Part shown: piece by piece, positions 1 to 6,747 of the stretch
How the letters are laid out: every line of letters starts with the position of its first letter
Position numbering within the stretch: position 1 is the first letter of the stretch
DNA from: SMWD01 sp002729875
Lineage (GTDB): Bacteria > Pseudomonadota > Gammaproteobacteria > Steroidobacterales > GCA-2729495
Reading direction: 5' to 3'
Assembly: GCA_036010905.1 (NCBI GenBank)
Contig: DASCMH010000054.1
Location: 1 to 25,557, forward strand
DNA length: 25,557 bases
Notes under the pieces: generated by a model
Told to the model about the DNA's origin: nothing
Database searches by the model: none
The model's input: only the letters and a program-made list of their open reading frames with translations
Translations under genes and position numbers: made by a program

Positions 1-669
1 TGCCGAACCAAACAGCCAAACAGCTGCCGGTACCGGAATTGCTGACACGCTAAAAGTCATGGACAAACCGCTGGCAGCCGAAACCGCATTGCTCATCACC
101 AGTGTGGTGCCGTCCCAGGATCCATTACAGTGTTCGGTATATCCACCGCCGGCGCCGCCATCACAGTCGTTGGAACTGCTCATGCCATCAAAGACAGAAA
201 GCGACTGTTGAGGACCCGCGTCCGCATCATCGCCGCCGATAGTCTTGGAGTAAGCCAGACCAGGTCCCCAACTTGCGGTGGATTCATCTGCACCATTAGT
301 GCCGAAACTATAGTTGGCGCACAGGCTGGCACCAACGCCGCCACCGAAGCTACCCTCTACACAGGCAAATGAGGTAGCGGACGCAGCGGCCCCGCCGCCA
401 GCCACCAGATTGCTGCCTTCGTAGGTAAACAACTGGCCCGGCAAAGTTGGGTTAATTTGGTATTGCTGTTTATACGCACCGGCACCGGTGAGGATACCGC
501 TGGCCGTATCGTACGACCAGCTGGCCGTGTCAAGGCCAACGATCGCAGCTGAACTACCTGAGCTGGTCTCACTATTTGCGCCTACCAGGTCCAACTGAAC
601 AACAACTGCATTTGCTACCGTCACACCAAATGCTGCTGCTACGCCAAGGGCGATTTGTGATTTTTTCAT
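1..669 (-). CDS. PEP-CTERM surface protein, 3' end cut by window edge
   Basis: Exported protein of unknown function that should be processed by an exosortase. The 223 visible residues start at ATG (669-667) with a strong SD, GGAGGAG (684-678), 8 nt upstream. A signal peptide ends near residue 21 (VANA). A beta-rich, Gly/Ser/Thr-rich module with paired cysteines follows (about 22-208). The frame runs off the left edge inside a PEP-CTERM tail: IPVPAAVWLFGSA, residues 211-223. Only the rest of the membrane helix and the arginine cluster are missing. Residues 30-208 closely match the start of the protein at 4684-6630, in inverted orientation; the two part company just before the PEP motif. The leader holds a GEMM-I-like riboswitch. 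PEP-CTERM cargo identity is secure; the module's function is unknown. Confidence 0.9.
   Translation of the reverse strand, partial: MKKSQIALGVAAAFGVTVANAVVVQLDLVGANSETSSGSSAAIVGLDTASWSYDTASGILTGAGAYKQQYQINPTLPGQLFTYEGSNLVAGGGAAASATSFACVEGSFGGGVGASLCANYSFGTNGADESTASWGPGLAYSKTIGGDDADAGPQQSLSVFDGMSSSNDCDGGAGGGYTEHCNGSWDGTTLVMSNAVSAASGLSMTFSVSAIPVPAAVWLFGSA
246..333 (-). repeat. Inverted repeat, left arm core
   Basis: These 88 bp match 5020-5107 exactly in reverse orientation. They form the core of a longer, roughly 550-bp similarity between the PEP-CTERM gene (about 60-600) and the 4684 gene. Another long exact block covers the segment encoding EHCNGSWDGTTLVMSNAVSA. Confidence 0.93.
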
Positions 670-677
670 TTTCAAAG

Positions 678-684
678 CTCCTCC
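678..684 (-). promoter_or_regulatory. Shine-Dalgarno site of the PEP-CTERM gene
   Basis: GGAGGAG on the minus strand, 8 nt before the ATG at 669. It can pair with CCUCC at 717-713 in the same leader, flanked by UUUU (688-685) pairing with AAAA (710-707). Its accessibility is therefore probably the controlled step. Confidence 0.8.
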
Positions 685-710
685 AAAATATTTTTTTGAC
701 ATGTCGTTTT

Positions 711-825
711 AAGGAGGTGATAACCCGGCCGTCTTCCCCAATTCTCACGACTGCTCAGCAGACTGAGAAGCAAGACCCGTAACTTTGCGAACCAGACTCA
801 CGTCTGGGGTGCCCTTTCCTTCTTT
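711..825 (-). promoter_or_regulatory. Cyclic-dinucleotide (GEMM-I, c-di-GMP-I type) riboswitch with anti-SD expression platform
   Basis: Read on the minus strand, the leader has the GEMM-I order of elements. GGGCACC (814-808) overlaps a helix CCAGAC (807-802) / GUCUGG (797-792) closed by a GUGA (GNRA) tetraloop. Then come CGCAAAG (789-783) and ACGGGUCUU. A long P3-like arm follows, with GUCUU/AAGAC (775-771 area / 735-731), UUCUCA/UGAGAA and a terminal CUGC/GCAG hairpin. The element closes with GGCCGGGUUA (730-721). The closing strand CCUCCUU (717-711) can pair with AAGAAGG (824-818) at 6 of 7 positions, forming P1. Alternatively its CCUCC can pair with the SD at 684-680. Ligand binding should stabilise P1 and free the SD, making an ON switch. 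The assignment rests on conserved motifs recalled from the family, not on a covariance search. Confidence 0.82.
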
Positions 826-843
826 ATAAAATACACTTTTCGG

Positions 844-872
844 ACTATACCTGATTGATACAGGCATTCACA
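844..872 (-). promoter_or_regulatory. Candidate promoter for the riboswitch/PEP-CTERM transcript
   Basis: A TATAGT -10 box lies at 849-844 on the minus strand. It would place the transcript start near 837, about a dozen bases before the riboswitch P1 strand, which is where one is needed. The -35 is poor (GTGAAT at 871-866, 16-bp spacer), so an activator or alternative sigma factor may be involved. Confidence 0.35.
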
Positions 873-1449
873 CTGGTAATTGACATAATGCGCATTTTTG
901 GTGGTTGCTTCTTTGCCATAGCGAGAACTGCCGTCGGCTAGCGAGAAACAGCTATTCCTGCCCTAATAATCAAATAGTTAGAAAATTTAACTAAATACAG
1001 ACTAGGATTTAACATGAATATTTCGCAAGCAGCTCACCCCGCATGACCAAGACCATGGCATCCACTCTTCGGTCGAACACCATGGAATATCACAATTCCA
1101 GCCCCCGGGCCGCAAACAGGTTCTGCCCGGACCAAACCCGATGACTGTCATTACTCAACAGCGCACCCTGGAAACCCGATGTGAGATGCATTGTTATGGG
1201 TCTTGCCTGACGAGTGTAAGCCACCAATCATCTCGATCAAGATCCCCAAACCGAGACCGGAAATCGGCATGACTGTTATCGAACACCGGACACCCCGGGC
1301 TTACCACCTGAAAACAACAGCTGAAATTCTTGCTATCAGGCCTTCTCGGCAGGGTGACAAGCATAAATTGTGATAGTCTTTTTTTTTAAACTGTGTACCG
1401 GTCGCCCAGTGCGCCTGCTGCTCAATATAATCAGCGAGGAGATCCAGTT
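873..1449. other. Intergenic region between the riboswitch promoter and secB
   Basis: No convincing gene. Several 30-60 codon frames exist but have no SD and no recognisable protein. GGAAT/ATTCC (around 1083-1098) forms a small inverted repeat that could be an operator. CTATCA (1333-1338) and TGATAG (1371-1376) can close a long-loop stem just before a T run (1378-1387), upstream of secB. This is too weak to call a terminator. The region must hold the secB promoter, but I cannot place it with confidence. Confidence 0.4.
1436..1442 (+). promoter_or_regulatory. Shine-Dalgarno site that selects a TTG start for secB
   Basis: GAGGAGA ends 7 nt before TTG at 1450. No comparable site precedes the upstream GTG (1393) or the downstream ATG (1501). 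The TTG start gives 158 residues, close to the usual SecB length of about 155. Confidence 0.65.
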
Positions 1450-1926
1450 TTGGAGACAGAAAATTCTGCCGCGCAGGATGAAGCTACAGCAATCTACCTG
1501 ATGAAGAAGGTCTACCTGAAGGATCTTTCTTTTGAATCGCCCAATGCCCGAAATATTTTTCGTGGTGATGCCCCCGGTTATCCTAATCCTGAAATGAGAA
1601 TAAACATCCGTGTTACACACATTAAGATGGAAAATCATGAGTACGAGGTTGCGATTCGCTTAACGTTTCATGCAGTTGATGCAGATAACAATTCAATTTT
1701 TCTGGCCGAGGTGGAACATGCCGGTATTTTCATGCTGAAAAATATTCCTGATGAGCACCTGGAACACTACCTTAAGGTGGACTGCCCCCGCTCACTTTAT
1801 CCTTTCGCCCGGCAAATCATCTGGTCAATTATAGGCTGGGGCAGTTTCCCTCCAATGCTTGTGCAGAATTTTGATTTTGATGCCATGCACAAGATCAATT
1901 CGGAAGCGGAGACTACAGACGATTAA
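1450..1926 (+). CDS. secB: Protein-export chaperone SecB
   Basis: SecB is a cytoplasmic homotetrameric chaperone that keeps Sec substrates unfolded and passes them to SecA. The 158-residue product has the family signatures: KKVYLKDLSFESPNA near the N-terminus, a central beta-sheet stretch, AGIFMLKNIP, CPRSLYPFARQII and FPPMLVQNFDFDAM near the C-terminus. The C-terminal tail is acidic. The start is probably TTG at 1450, chosen for its SD and the resulting length; GTG at 1393 would add 19 residues. Unlike the common secB context (grxC, gpsA), it sits between a riboswitch-controlled PEP-CTERM cargo gene and two large exported-protein genes. It may be a second, dedicated SecB or simply the only one; the window cannot tell. 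Confidence 0.93.
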   Translation: METENSAAQDEATAIYLMKKVYLKDLSFESPNARNIFRGDAPGYPNPEMRINIRVTHIKMENHEYEVAIRLTFHAVDADNNSIFLAEVEHAGIFMLKNIPDEHLEHYLKVDCPRSLYPFARQIIWSIIGWGSFPPMLVQNFDFDAMHKINSEAETTDD

Positions 1927-2114
1927 TGTCGACATCCGCCCACCCGTACGTAACCAAGGAGTATCATTGAACTACGGCAGGGCACTGCTAAGTAGTCAGG
2001 GACGCAACCACATCGGATCGGCGTTGCATGAAGCGAGACAAGCCCCGGAACCGGTAAATATTTTTTTGCCCAACCGGTAGCAATCGGGCAAATTCCACCC
2101 GTTCCTGGCGAAAG

Positions 2115-2156
2115 ATTTTGCCGGCCTCTATACCAATTTTGCCGGCCTCTATACCA
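2115..2156. repeat. Perfect 21-bp tandem duplication
   Basis: Two abutting identical copies (2115-2135 and 2136-2156) of a 21-bp unit starting ATTTTGCCGG and ending CTCTATACCA. The unit length is two helical turns. No coding role is evident. Confidence 0.9.
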
Positions 2157-2302
2157 TTAGTGGGATACAGCAGCCAAAGCGTCTTCATACTGCAATGCAA
2201 ATAAAACCGGCAGTACGCTCACCAAACAACCCTCATTTTGCTTGCCGTGCTTGTCACCACCGGTTGTCTCTGCCAAGATCGCACGGTAAGGTTAAAGCCC
2301 TT

Positions 2303-2308
2303 TATAAT
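2303..2308 (+). promoter_or_regulatory. Candidate -10 box for the 2476-6630 gene pair
   Basis: A perfect TATAAT about 170 bp upstream of the ATG at 2476. There is no good -35 at 16-18 bp, so the call is tentative. If used, the leader would be long (about 160 nt). Confidence 0.3.
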
Positions 2309-2475
2309 ACAGGGTTAAATCTGACTGCTATACAGGGGCGAACTACGGACACGGAAAGATACTCTGACATGGCCATCATCCACTACATGACCATGTGACG
2401 AGTAAGAGCAATCACCAAACCGAGTTGTCCTGAATAATACAGCCTACCGGATCCTTGTCTTTGGAGGACAGTCGA

Positions 2476-4680
2476 ATGACAAAAATTTGCGCATTTCAAC
2501 ACGCGCTGGCTTGCGGGGCCCTTTCCCTAGTTCTTGGGGGCACAGTGTATGCAGGTGTAGCAAATTACACGATTGATCCCGGATCATCGCAGTCCAACGT
2601 GGACAACGCCTGTGTCGGCGCCCTCTTGGGTATCGTGGGCACGGACTGCACCTATAACCGGTCTTACGACAGCATTAGCGGCCCGCCCCCCGCGCTTGGT
2701 CCCGCTTTTTGGGTCGGCCCGGTCTGGGGTGCAAGCTACTATAAAGACAGCCTCTCCCCGTTTCAGTTAAACCCCGGGGCAGTCCCACTGCCCGAGCCAT
2801 CAAGACCGGATCCCAACAACACTGCACTGGCGATCAGCGGGTCGCTGGTCATCGACGACACTGTATCGGGAAACTGTGAGGCCGCCGATATCCTGATTTC
2901 CGGACGTTTCGAACTCGAGGGCGGGACACGAACCTTCACCGGTGGGCCCGGTACCTGGGCCGAGGAAACCTGGAGTAGCGGTACGATCATCTACGTGCTG
3001 CCGCCAACTGAGCCCGATGCTGCCATCGTGAATGGAAGCGATTGCGAATACATCTTCGGCAGCGATGGTTTCCCGCCGCTTTTGCAGACGCTTGGCCTGA
3101 CCGGGGCCGGCGTTCTCAGCTACCCGGTCGATGTCGACATTCCCAATGACACTATTCTAAAACCCGGCATGGATCAATGGGACACAGCAACGTTGCAGTC
3201 CATCGGTATAGGCTCGTTCGAGGAACCCGGGGCGGGTTTTGCCGGCAACATCGGCGTGGAGGTCGCCATAGACCAAACCGCACTTTTGGATCCGTCCTCT
3301 TCTTACAGCTGTGTCGATAACTTCGGCGACCCGGCCAACCCGACGATTGACGGTGCCTGTAATTTCAGCGCGGGAGCGGACGCCACACCCTGCAGTCAGG
3401 AAGGTGCGCATTTCTGCGCGGCGCGAGCCGTACAGGAAAACTGGATTATGAAAATCGTTGTCGATTCGGCCGGCGACATCGTCGCACCTACCTCCATTTT
3501 TGCCAACAACACCTCAATCGTCACCGCCGCAGCCCCGGCAGATACTGATGAGCCCAATAGCTGGGACGGGCCGGTCATCACCTTTACGGCCAGCTGTGAC
3601 GATTGTGCCCTGGCCAAGAATGACACTTATACATTCGTGACCGGCACGACTGATCCGGTGACTCTGAACATCGGCCTGAACGATGACCCGTCCGGCCAGT
3701 TGGCCGACCCGACGACGGCGACTATTGATCCCCCGGGTGCCACGAAAGGCGTGTGTACCCCCAGCGCACCGGGTGATGTAACCACCATCACTTGTAGTTA
3801 TGCCAGTAATGACGGTTTTGCTACCGCTCAGACGGCAGATATATTTACTTACACGCTTGATGACGGCATCACGGGGGCAGAATTTGGTTTGCAGGGTACC
3901 GTGTCGATCACGGTAGAGGCTGAGGAGGCTCCGCTCGCTAATTCTTACTTCACCACCCTGGACTCCGAGGGCGTTGACCCGGCCTCGCTGCGGGAAACAT
4001 TCAATGCAATTACCGGCATCGCCGGCAACGCAGGAGGCAACAACACGGTAGTCAGCGTCAGTGCAACCGCGCAGGCCGGCAGCAGCACGACGATCGACGA
4101 TGAAGATATCACCTATGCGGCAGGCGCCGATTTTTTCCAGGGTACTGACACTTTCAGCTACTTCATCGATGACGACAATTTCAACTCACCGGGTACTACT
4201 CCCGATCCCCAGGCCACCGCCCAGGTGACGGTCACCATTGCAAATGTCAGCCCGACAGCCACCGACATTGAGGGTACGCTTGAACAAGGTGAGAAGCTGG
4301 ATTTCATCGGCGTCATCACCCTTGGCAACGGCTCGATTGGTCAGCACACTGTCACGACTGACTGCGATGACACGACGATCAGCGGCATCGCGCTCAACGG
4401 CGCAGTCATCGAAGTCAGCGGCACCTACACCGCGCCGGATGGCTTGGACGAGATAGTAGAATGCAGCTACACGGTGACCGATGAAGCCGGCGCCGGTGAC
4501 GCTGTAAACGGCGACATCACCATCACGGTGACCAATACCGTCGAAATCAAACTGCCGGGCAGCGGCAGCGCGCTTGATCCATCAAGCCTGTTGTTGTTGC
4601 TATTATTTTTACCGCTGCTGTTGTCACGTGGCATACGTCGCCGGGCCAGGCTTGCCGACCCCGTGAACCCTGGAGTTTAA
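2476..4680 (+). CDS. Large exported Thr/Ser/Asp-rich protein with a non-PEP C-terminal sorting-type tail
   Basis: Function unknown; probably a cell-surface or secreted adhesin-like protein. The ATG at 2476 has SD GGAGG (2463-2467) 8 nt upstream; a TTG seven codons earlier overlaps that SD and is unlikely. The 734 residues begin with a signal peptide (cleavage near residue 26, VYA). A cysteine-containing N-terminal region of about 350 residues resembles nothing I recognise. Ig-like/cadherin-like beta domains follow, with DTYTFVTGTTDPVTLNIGLNDDPSG, DTFSYFIDDD and repeated VTVTI strands. The tail is SGSALDPSSLL, a leucine helix, then SRGIRRRAR. It extends about 11 residues beyond the arginine cluster, longer than usual. 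The C-terminal half is paralogous to that of the next gene (TLDSEGVDPAS versus TLDTQGVNPAS; TLGNGS versus TLGNGA). Confidence 0.85.
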   Translation: MTKICAFQHALACGALSLVLGGTVYAGVANYTIDPGSSQSNVDNACVGALLGIVGTDCTYNRSYDSISGPPPALGPAFWVGPVWGASYYKDSLSPFQLNPGAVPLPEPSRPDPNNTALAISGSLVIDDTVSGNCEAADILISGRFELEGGTRTFTGGPGTWAEETWSSGTIIYVLPPTEPDAAIVNGSDCEYIFGSDGFPPLLQTLGLTGAGVLSYPVDVDIPNDTILKPGMDQWDTATLQSIGIGSFEEPGAGFAGNIGVEVAIDQTALLDPSSSYSCVDNFGDPANPTIDGACNFSAGADATPCSQEGAHFCAARAVQENWIMKIVVDSAGDIVAPTSIFANNTSIVTAAAPADTDEPNSWDGPVITFTASCDDCALAKNDTYTFVTGTTDPVTLNIGLNDDPSGQLADPTTATIDPPGATKGVCTPSAPGDVTTITCSYASNDGFATAQTADIFTYTLDDGITGAEFGLQGTVSITVEAEEAPLANSYFTTLDSEGVDPASLRETFNAITGIAGNAGGNNTVVSVSATAQAGSSTTIDDEDITYAAGADFFQGTDTFSYFIDDDNFNSPGTTPDPQATAQVTVTIANVSPTATDIEGTLEQGEKLDFIGVITLGNGSIGQHTVTTDCDDTTISGIALNGAVIEVSGTYTAPDGLDEIVECSYTVTDEAGAGDAVNGDITITVTNTVEIKLPGSGSALDPSSLLLLLLFLPLLLSRGIRRRARLADPVNPGV

Positions 4681-4683
4681 GTC

Positions 4684-6630
4684 ATGAAGAGATCACAGAT
4701 TGCCCTTGGCGTAGCCGCTGCTTTCGGCGTGACCATTGCGAATGCCGAGGTCATACAAATGACCCTGACAGGCGCAAATAGTGAGACCAGCTCAGGTAGT
4801 TCAGCAGGGATCGTTGACCTTGACACGGCCAGCTGGTCGTACGATACGACCAGCGGTATCCTCACCGGCTCCGGTCAGCATTATGAGCAATACCAAATCG
4901 TCCCGATCGCCCCGGGCCAGTTGTTTTCCTACACTGCCAGCGACCTGGTGGTTGGCGGCGGGGGCGCAGCGTCCGCTACCTCATTTGCCTGTATAGAGGG
5001 TTTCTTCGGTTCTGGCGTAGGTGCCAGCCTGTGCGCCAACTATAGTTTCGGCACTAATGGTGCAGATGAATCCACCGCAAGTTGGGGACCTGGTCTGGCT
5101 TACTCCAGGACTATCGGCGGCGATGATACGATAGCGGGCGTTCAACAGACGCTTTCTGTCTTTGATGGCATGAGCAGTTCCAACGACTGTGATATCAACA
5201 ACACCTTTGCACCATTTGGAGTTACCGAACACTGTAATGGATCCTGGGACGGCACCACACTGGTGATGAGCAATGCGGTTTCGGCTACCAGCGGTTTGTA
5301 CATGACTTTGATCGCCTCAGGCGAGGCGGTGGACGATGTCGGCAATCTTTCCCAAGGCACGGCCAACGCCGATTTTGCCATCGGTGCCAACGATCGCTTC
5401 TGGAGTGCCTCGGCCACCGTGGTTGAAGACACAGCCGGTGACCAGGGCGGATCATTCACCATCAATAACTCCGGCACGTCCGGAGCGCCGGGCAATGTCA
5501 CGGTCACCTACGCGCCGGCTGACCCCAACAACGCTCCGCTGACCGAAACCTGGGTCTACCGGGTTACCGACACAACCGGCGATCTGATCGGACAGACCAA
5601 TACGGCAACCCTGACGGTTAACGTAAACCCATTTGGCGCCAACGACGATAACGGCGCAACCGAAAGACTGCGCAAACCCGTGCTCATCCCTACCGGGGCA
5701 AATGACATCGGCTTCACTGACCCGTCAATCGTAACGATTACCATCCCTCCCACCCAAGGCACGACAACAATTAACGGTAGTCCCGGATCGGCCGGCGATG
5801 TAACCATCGAATATGTCTCCGATGCGGCTCTGTTTAGCGCACCGTTTACCGACACCTTCACCTACCGGGTCGAGGACAATGCTGCTGTCATCGCTACTGC
5901 AGAGGTCACGGTCCAGGTTAACAACACTATTCCGGTGGCCGGCGACCTGACCGGTGTCACACTCGACACACAGGGCGTCAACCCCGCTTCAGTGTCCACT
6001 ACAATCAATGTTGGCGTCGGCGGTGATATCGCCGGCAACGCCATCGGCGATGCGGTTGCCGTTGTGACCACGACACCGTCAAATGATGTCACCTCGACGG
6101 TTCTTGGCACGCAAATTACGATCCAGGCAACCGCGTTTACCAGTGCAGGCGATGCAGTGGGTTACACGATCACCGATGCTGACGGCGAAACGGATACCGG
6201 CACCATTTCCCTGGCGATCCCGGATGTTGTGCCACAGGTCAGCGACGTCAGTTCGACGATTAATGTCCCGGGCACCTTCACCATTTCGTTGGGCTACACG
6301 CTGGGTAACGGCGCTGCCAGCGATCACACGATCACCGTGTCGACGCCACAGATTGGCACGGTGGAGAACGCCGCTATCGATACCATCGCCGGTACCGTCA
6401 GTTTCGACTACACACCGGCCGGTGCTGCCGGACCGGAAGTACTGACCGTTGACTTAACCGATGGCAACGGCAGTATCGGCAGCGGCACCGCCACTATTAC
6501 GATGGTCGACGCAGCGGTAACCATTCCGTTACAGGATACGCCACCCGGACAATCAAGCGCGATCGGACCGGCCGGCCTTGGTTTGCTGTTTGCCATTCCG
6601 CTGCTGCGCAACAGGCGCCGCAAACGTTAA
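4684..6630 (+). CDS. Exported multi-domain protein: PEP-type N-terminal module, Ig-like repeats and non-PEP tail
   Basis: Surface protein of unknown function, 648 residues. The gene starts 3 nt after the previous stop, with GGAG (4672-4675) inside that gene's end, so the two are almost certainly co-transcribed. Signal peptide to residue 21 (ANA). Residues 22-209 repeat the module of the PEP-CTERM protein at 1-669 (FACIEGFFGSGVGASLCANY, WGPG, TIGGDD). From about 215 on come bacterial cadherin/Ig-like repeats (SAVDD-like linkers, DTFTYRVED, VTVQVN strands). The protein ends QSSAIGPAGLGLLFAIPLLRNRRRKR (read in two parts: a polar Ser stretch, then a short helix plus Arg/Lys cluster). This resembles GlyGly-CTERM/rhombosortase-type tails more than PEP-CTERM. 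The same start module thus carries a different anchor. Confidence 0.88.
   Translation: MKRSQIALGVAAAFGVTIANAEVIQMTLTGANSETSSGSSAGIVDLDTASWSYDTTSGILTGSGQHYEQYQIVPIAPGQLFSYTASDLVVGGGGAASATSFACIEGFFGSGVGASLCANYSFGTNGADESTASWGPGLAYSRTIGGDDTIAGVQQTLSVFDGMSSSNDCDINNTFAPFGVTEHCNGSWDGTTLVMSNAVSATSGLYMTLIASGEAVDDVGNLSQGTANADFAIGANDRFWSASATVVEDTAGDQGGSFTINNSGTSGAPGNVTVTYAPADPNNAPLTETWVYRVTDTTGDLIGQTNTATLTVNVNPFGANDDNGATERLRKPVLIPTGANDIGFTDPSIVTITIPPTQGTTTINGSPGSAGDVTIEYVSDAALFSAPFTDTFTYRVEDNAAVIATAEVTVQVNNTIPVAGDLTGVTLDTQGVNPASVSTTINVGVGGDIAGNAIGDAVAVVTTTPSNDVTSTVLGTQITIQATAFTSAGDAVGYTITDADGETDTGTISLAIPDVVPQVSDVSSTINVPGTFTISLGYTLGNGAASDHTITVSTPQIGTVENAAIDTIAGTVSFDYTPAGAAGPEVLTVDLTDGNGSIGSGTATITMVDAAVTIPLQDTPPGQSSAIGPAGLGLLFAIPLLRNRRRKR
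5020..5107 (+). repeat. Inverted repeat, right arm core
   Basis: Exact inverted counterpart of 246-333, within the N-terminal module of the 4684 gene. The two arms enclose the riboswitch, secB and the 2476 gene. Confidence 0.93.
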
Positions 6631-6649
6631 GGGTCACGGGTCACCGTAT

Positions 6650-6677
6650 AAAAAACCCCGCCCAAGCGGGGTTTTTT
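6650..6677. terminator. Bidirectional intrinsic terminator
   Basis: AAAAAACCCCGC, loop CCAA, then GCGGGGTTTTTT: a perfect 12-bp stem with A and T runs on either side. It lies between convergent genes ending at 6630 (+) and 6748 (-), so it can stop both transcripts. Confidence 0.95.
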
Positions 6678-6747
6678 GTGGCCACCAAACTCCGATCAGC
6701 GGATACCCGCCGACCCTGAGTTCAGCCACCAGGTCTGCACAGTTGTT

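Larger units (their letters stand above)
1927..2475. other. Intergenic region between secB and the large exported-protein genes
   Basis: No supported gene. It contains the exact 21-bp tandem repeat at 2115-2156, a weak stem TTTGCCC/GGGCAAA (about 2066-2093), a TATAAT box at 2303-2308, and the SD of the next gene at 2463-2467. A 70-codon minus-strand frame (1988-2200) spans the tandem repeat but has no SD and no recognisable product. I see no strong terminator after secB. Confidence 0.5.

Noticed and set aside
711..723. Perfect SD-like AAGGAGGTGATAA on the plus strand (its complement resembles the 3' tail of 16S rRNA)
   Set aside because: No gene follows it on the plus strand. It is explained by the anti-SD strand of the minus-strand riboswitch, and no other 16S sequence is nearby.
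1333..1387. Stem CTATCA/TGATAG followed by a T run before secB
   Set aside because: A 6-bp AT-rich stem with a 32-nt loop is too weak for an intrinsic terminator or attenuator call.
1988..2200. 70-codon minus-strand frame with a repeated GIEAGKI
   Set aside because: The repeat is just the 21-bp tandem duplication read in frame. No SD and no recognisable protein.
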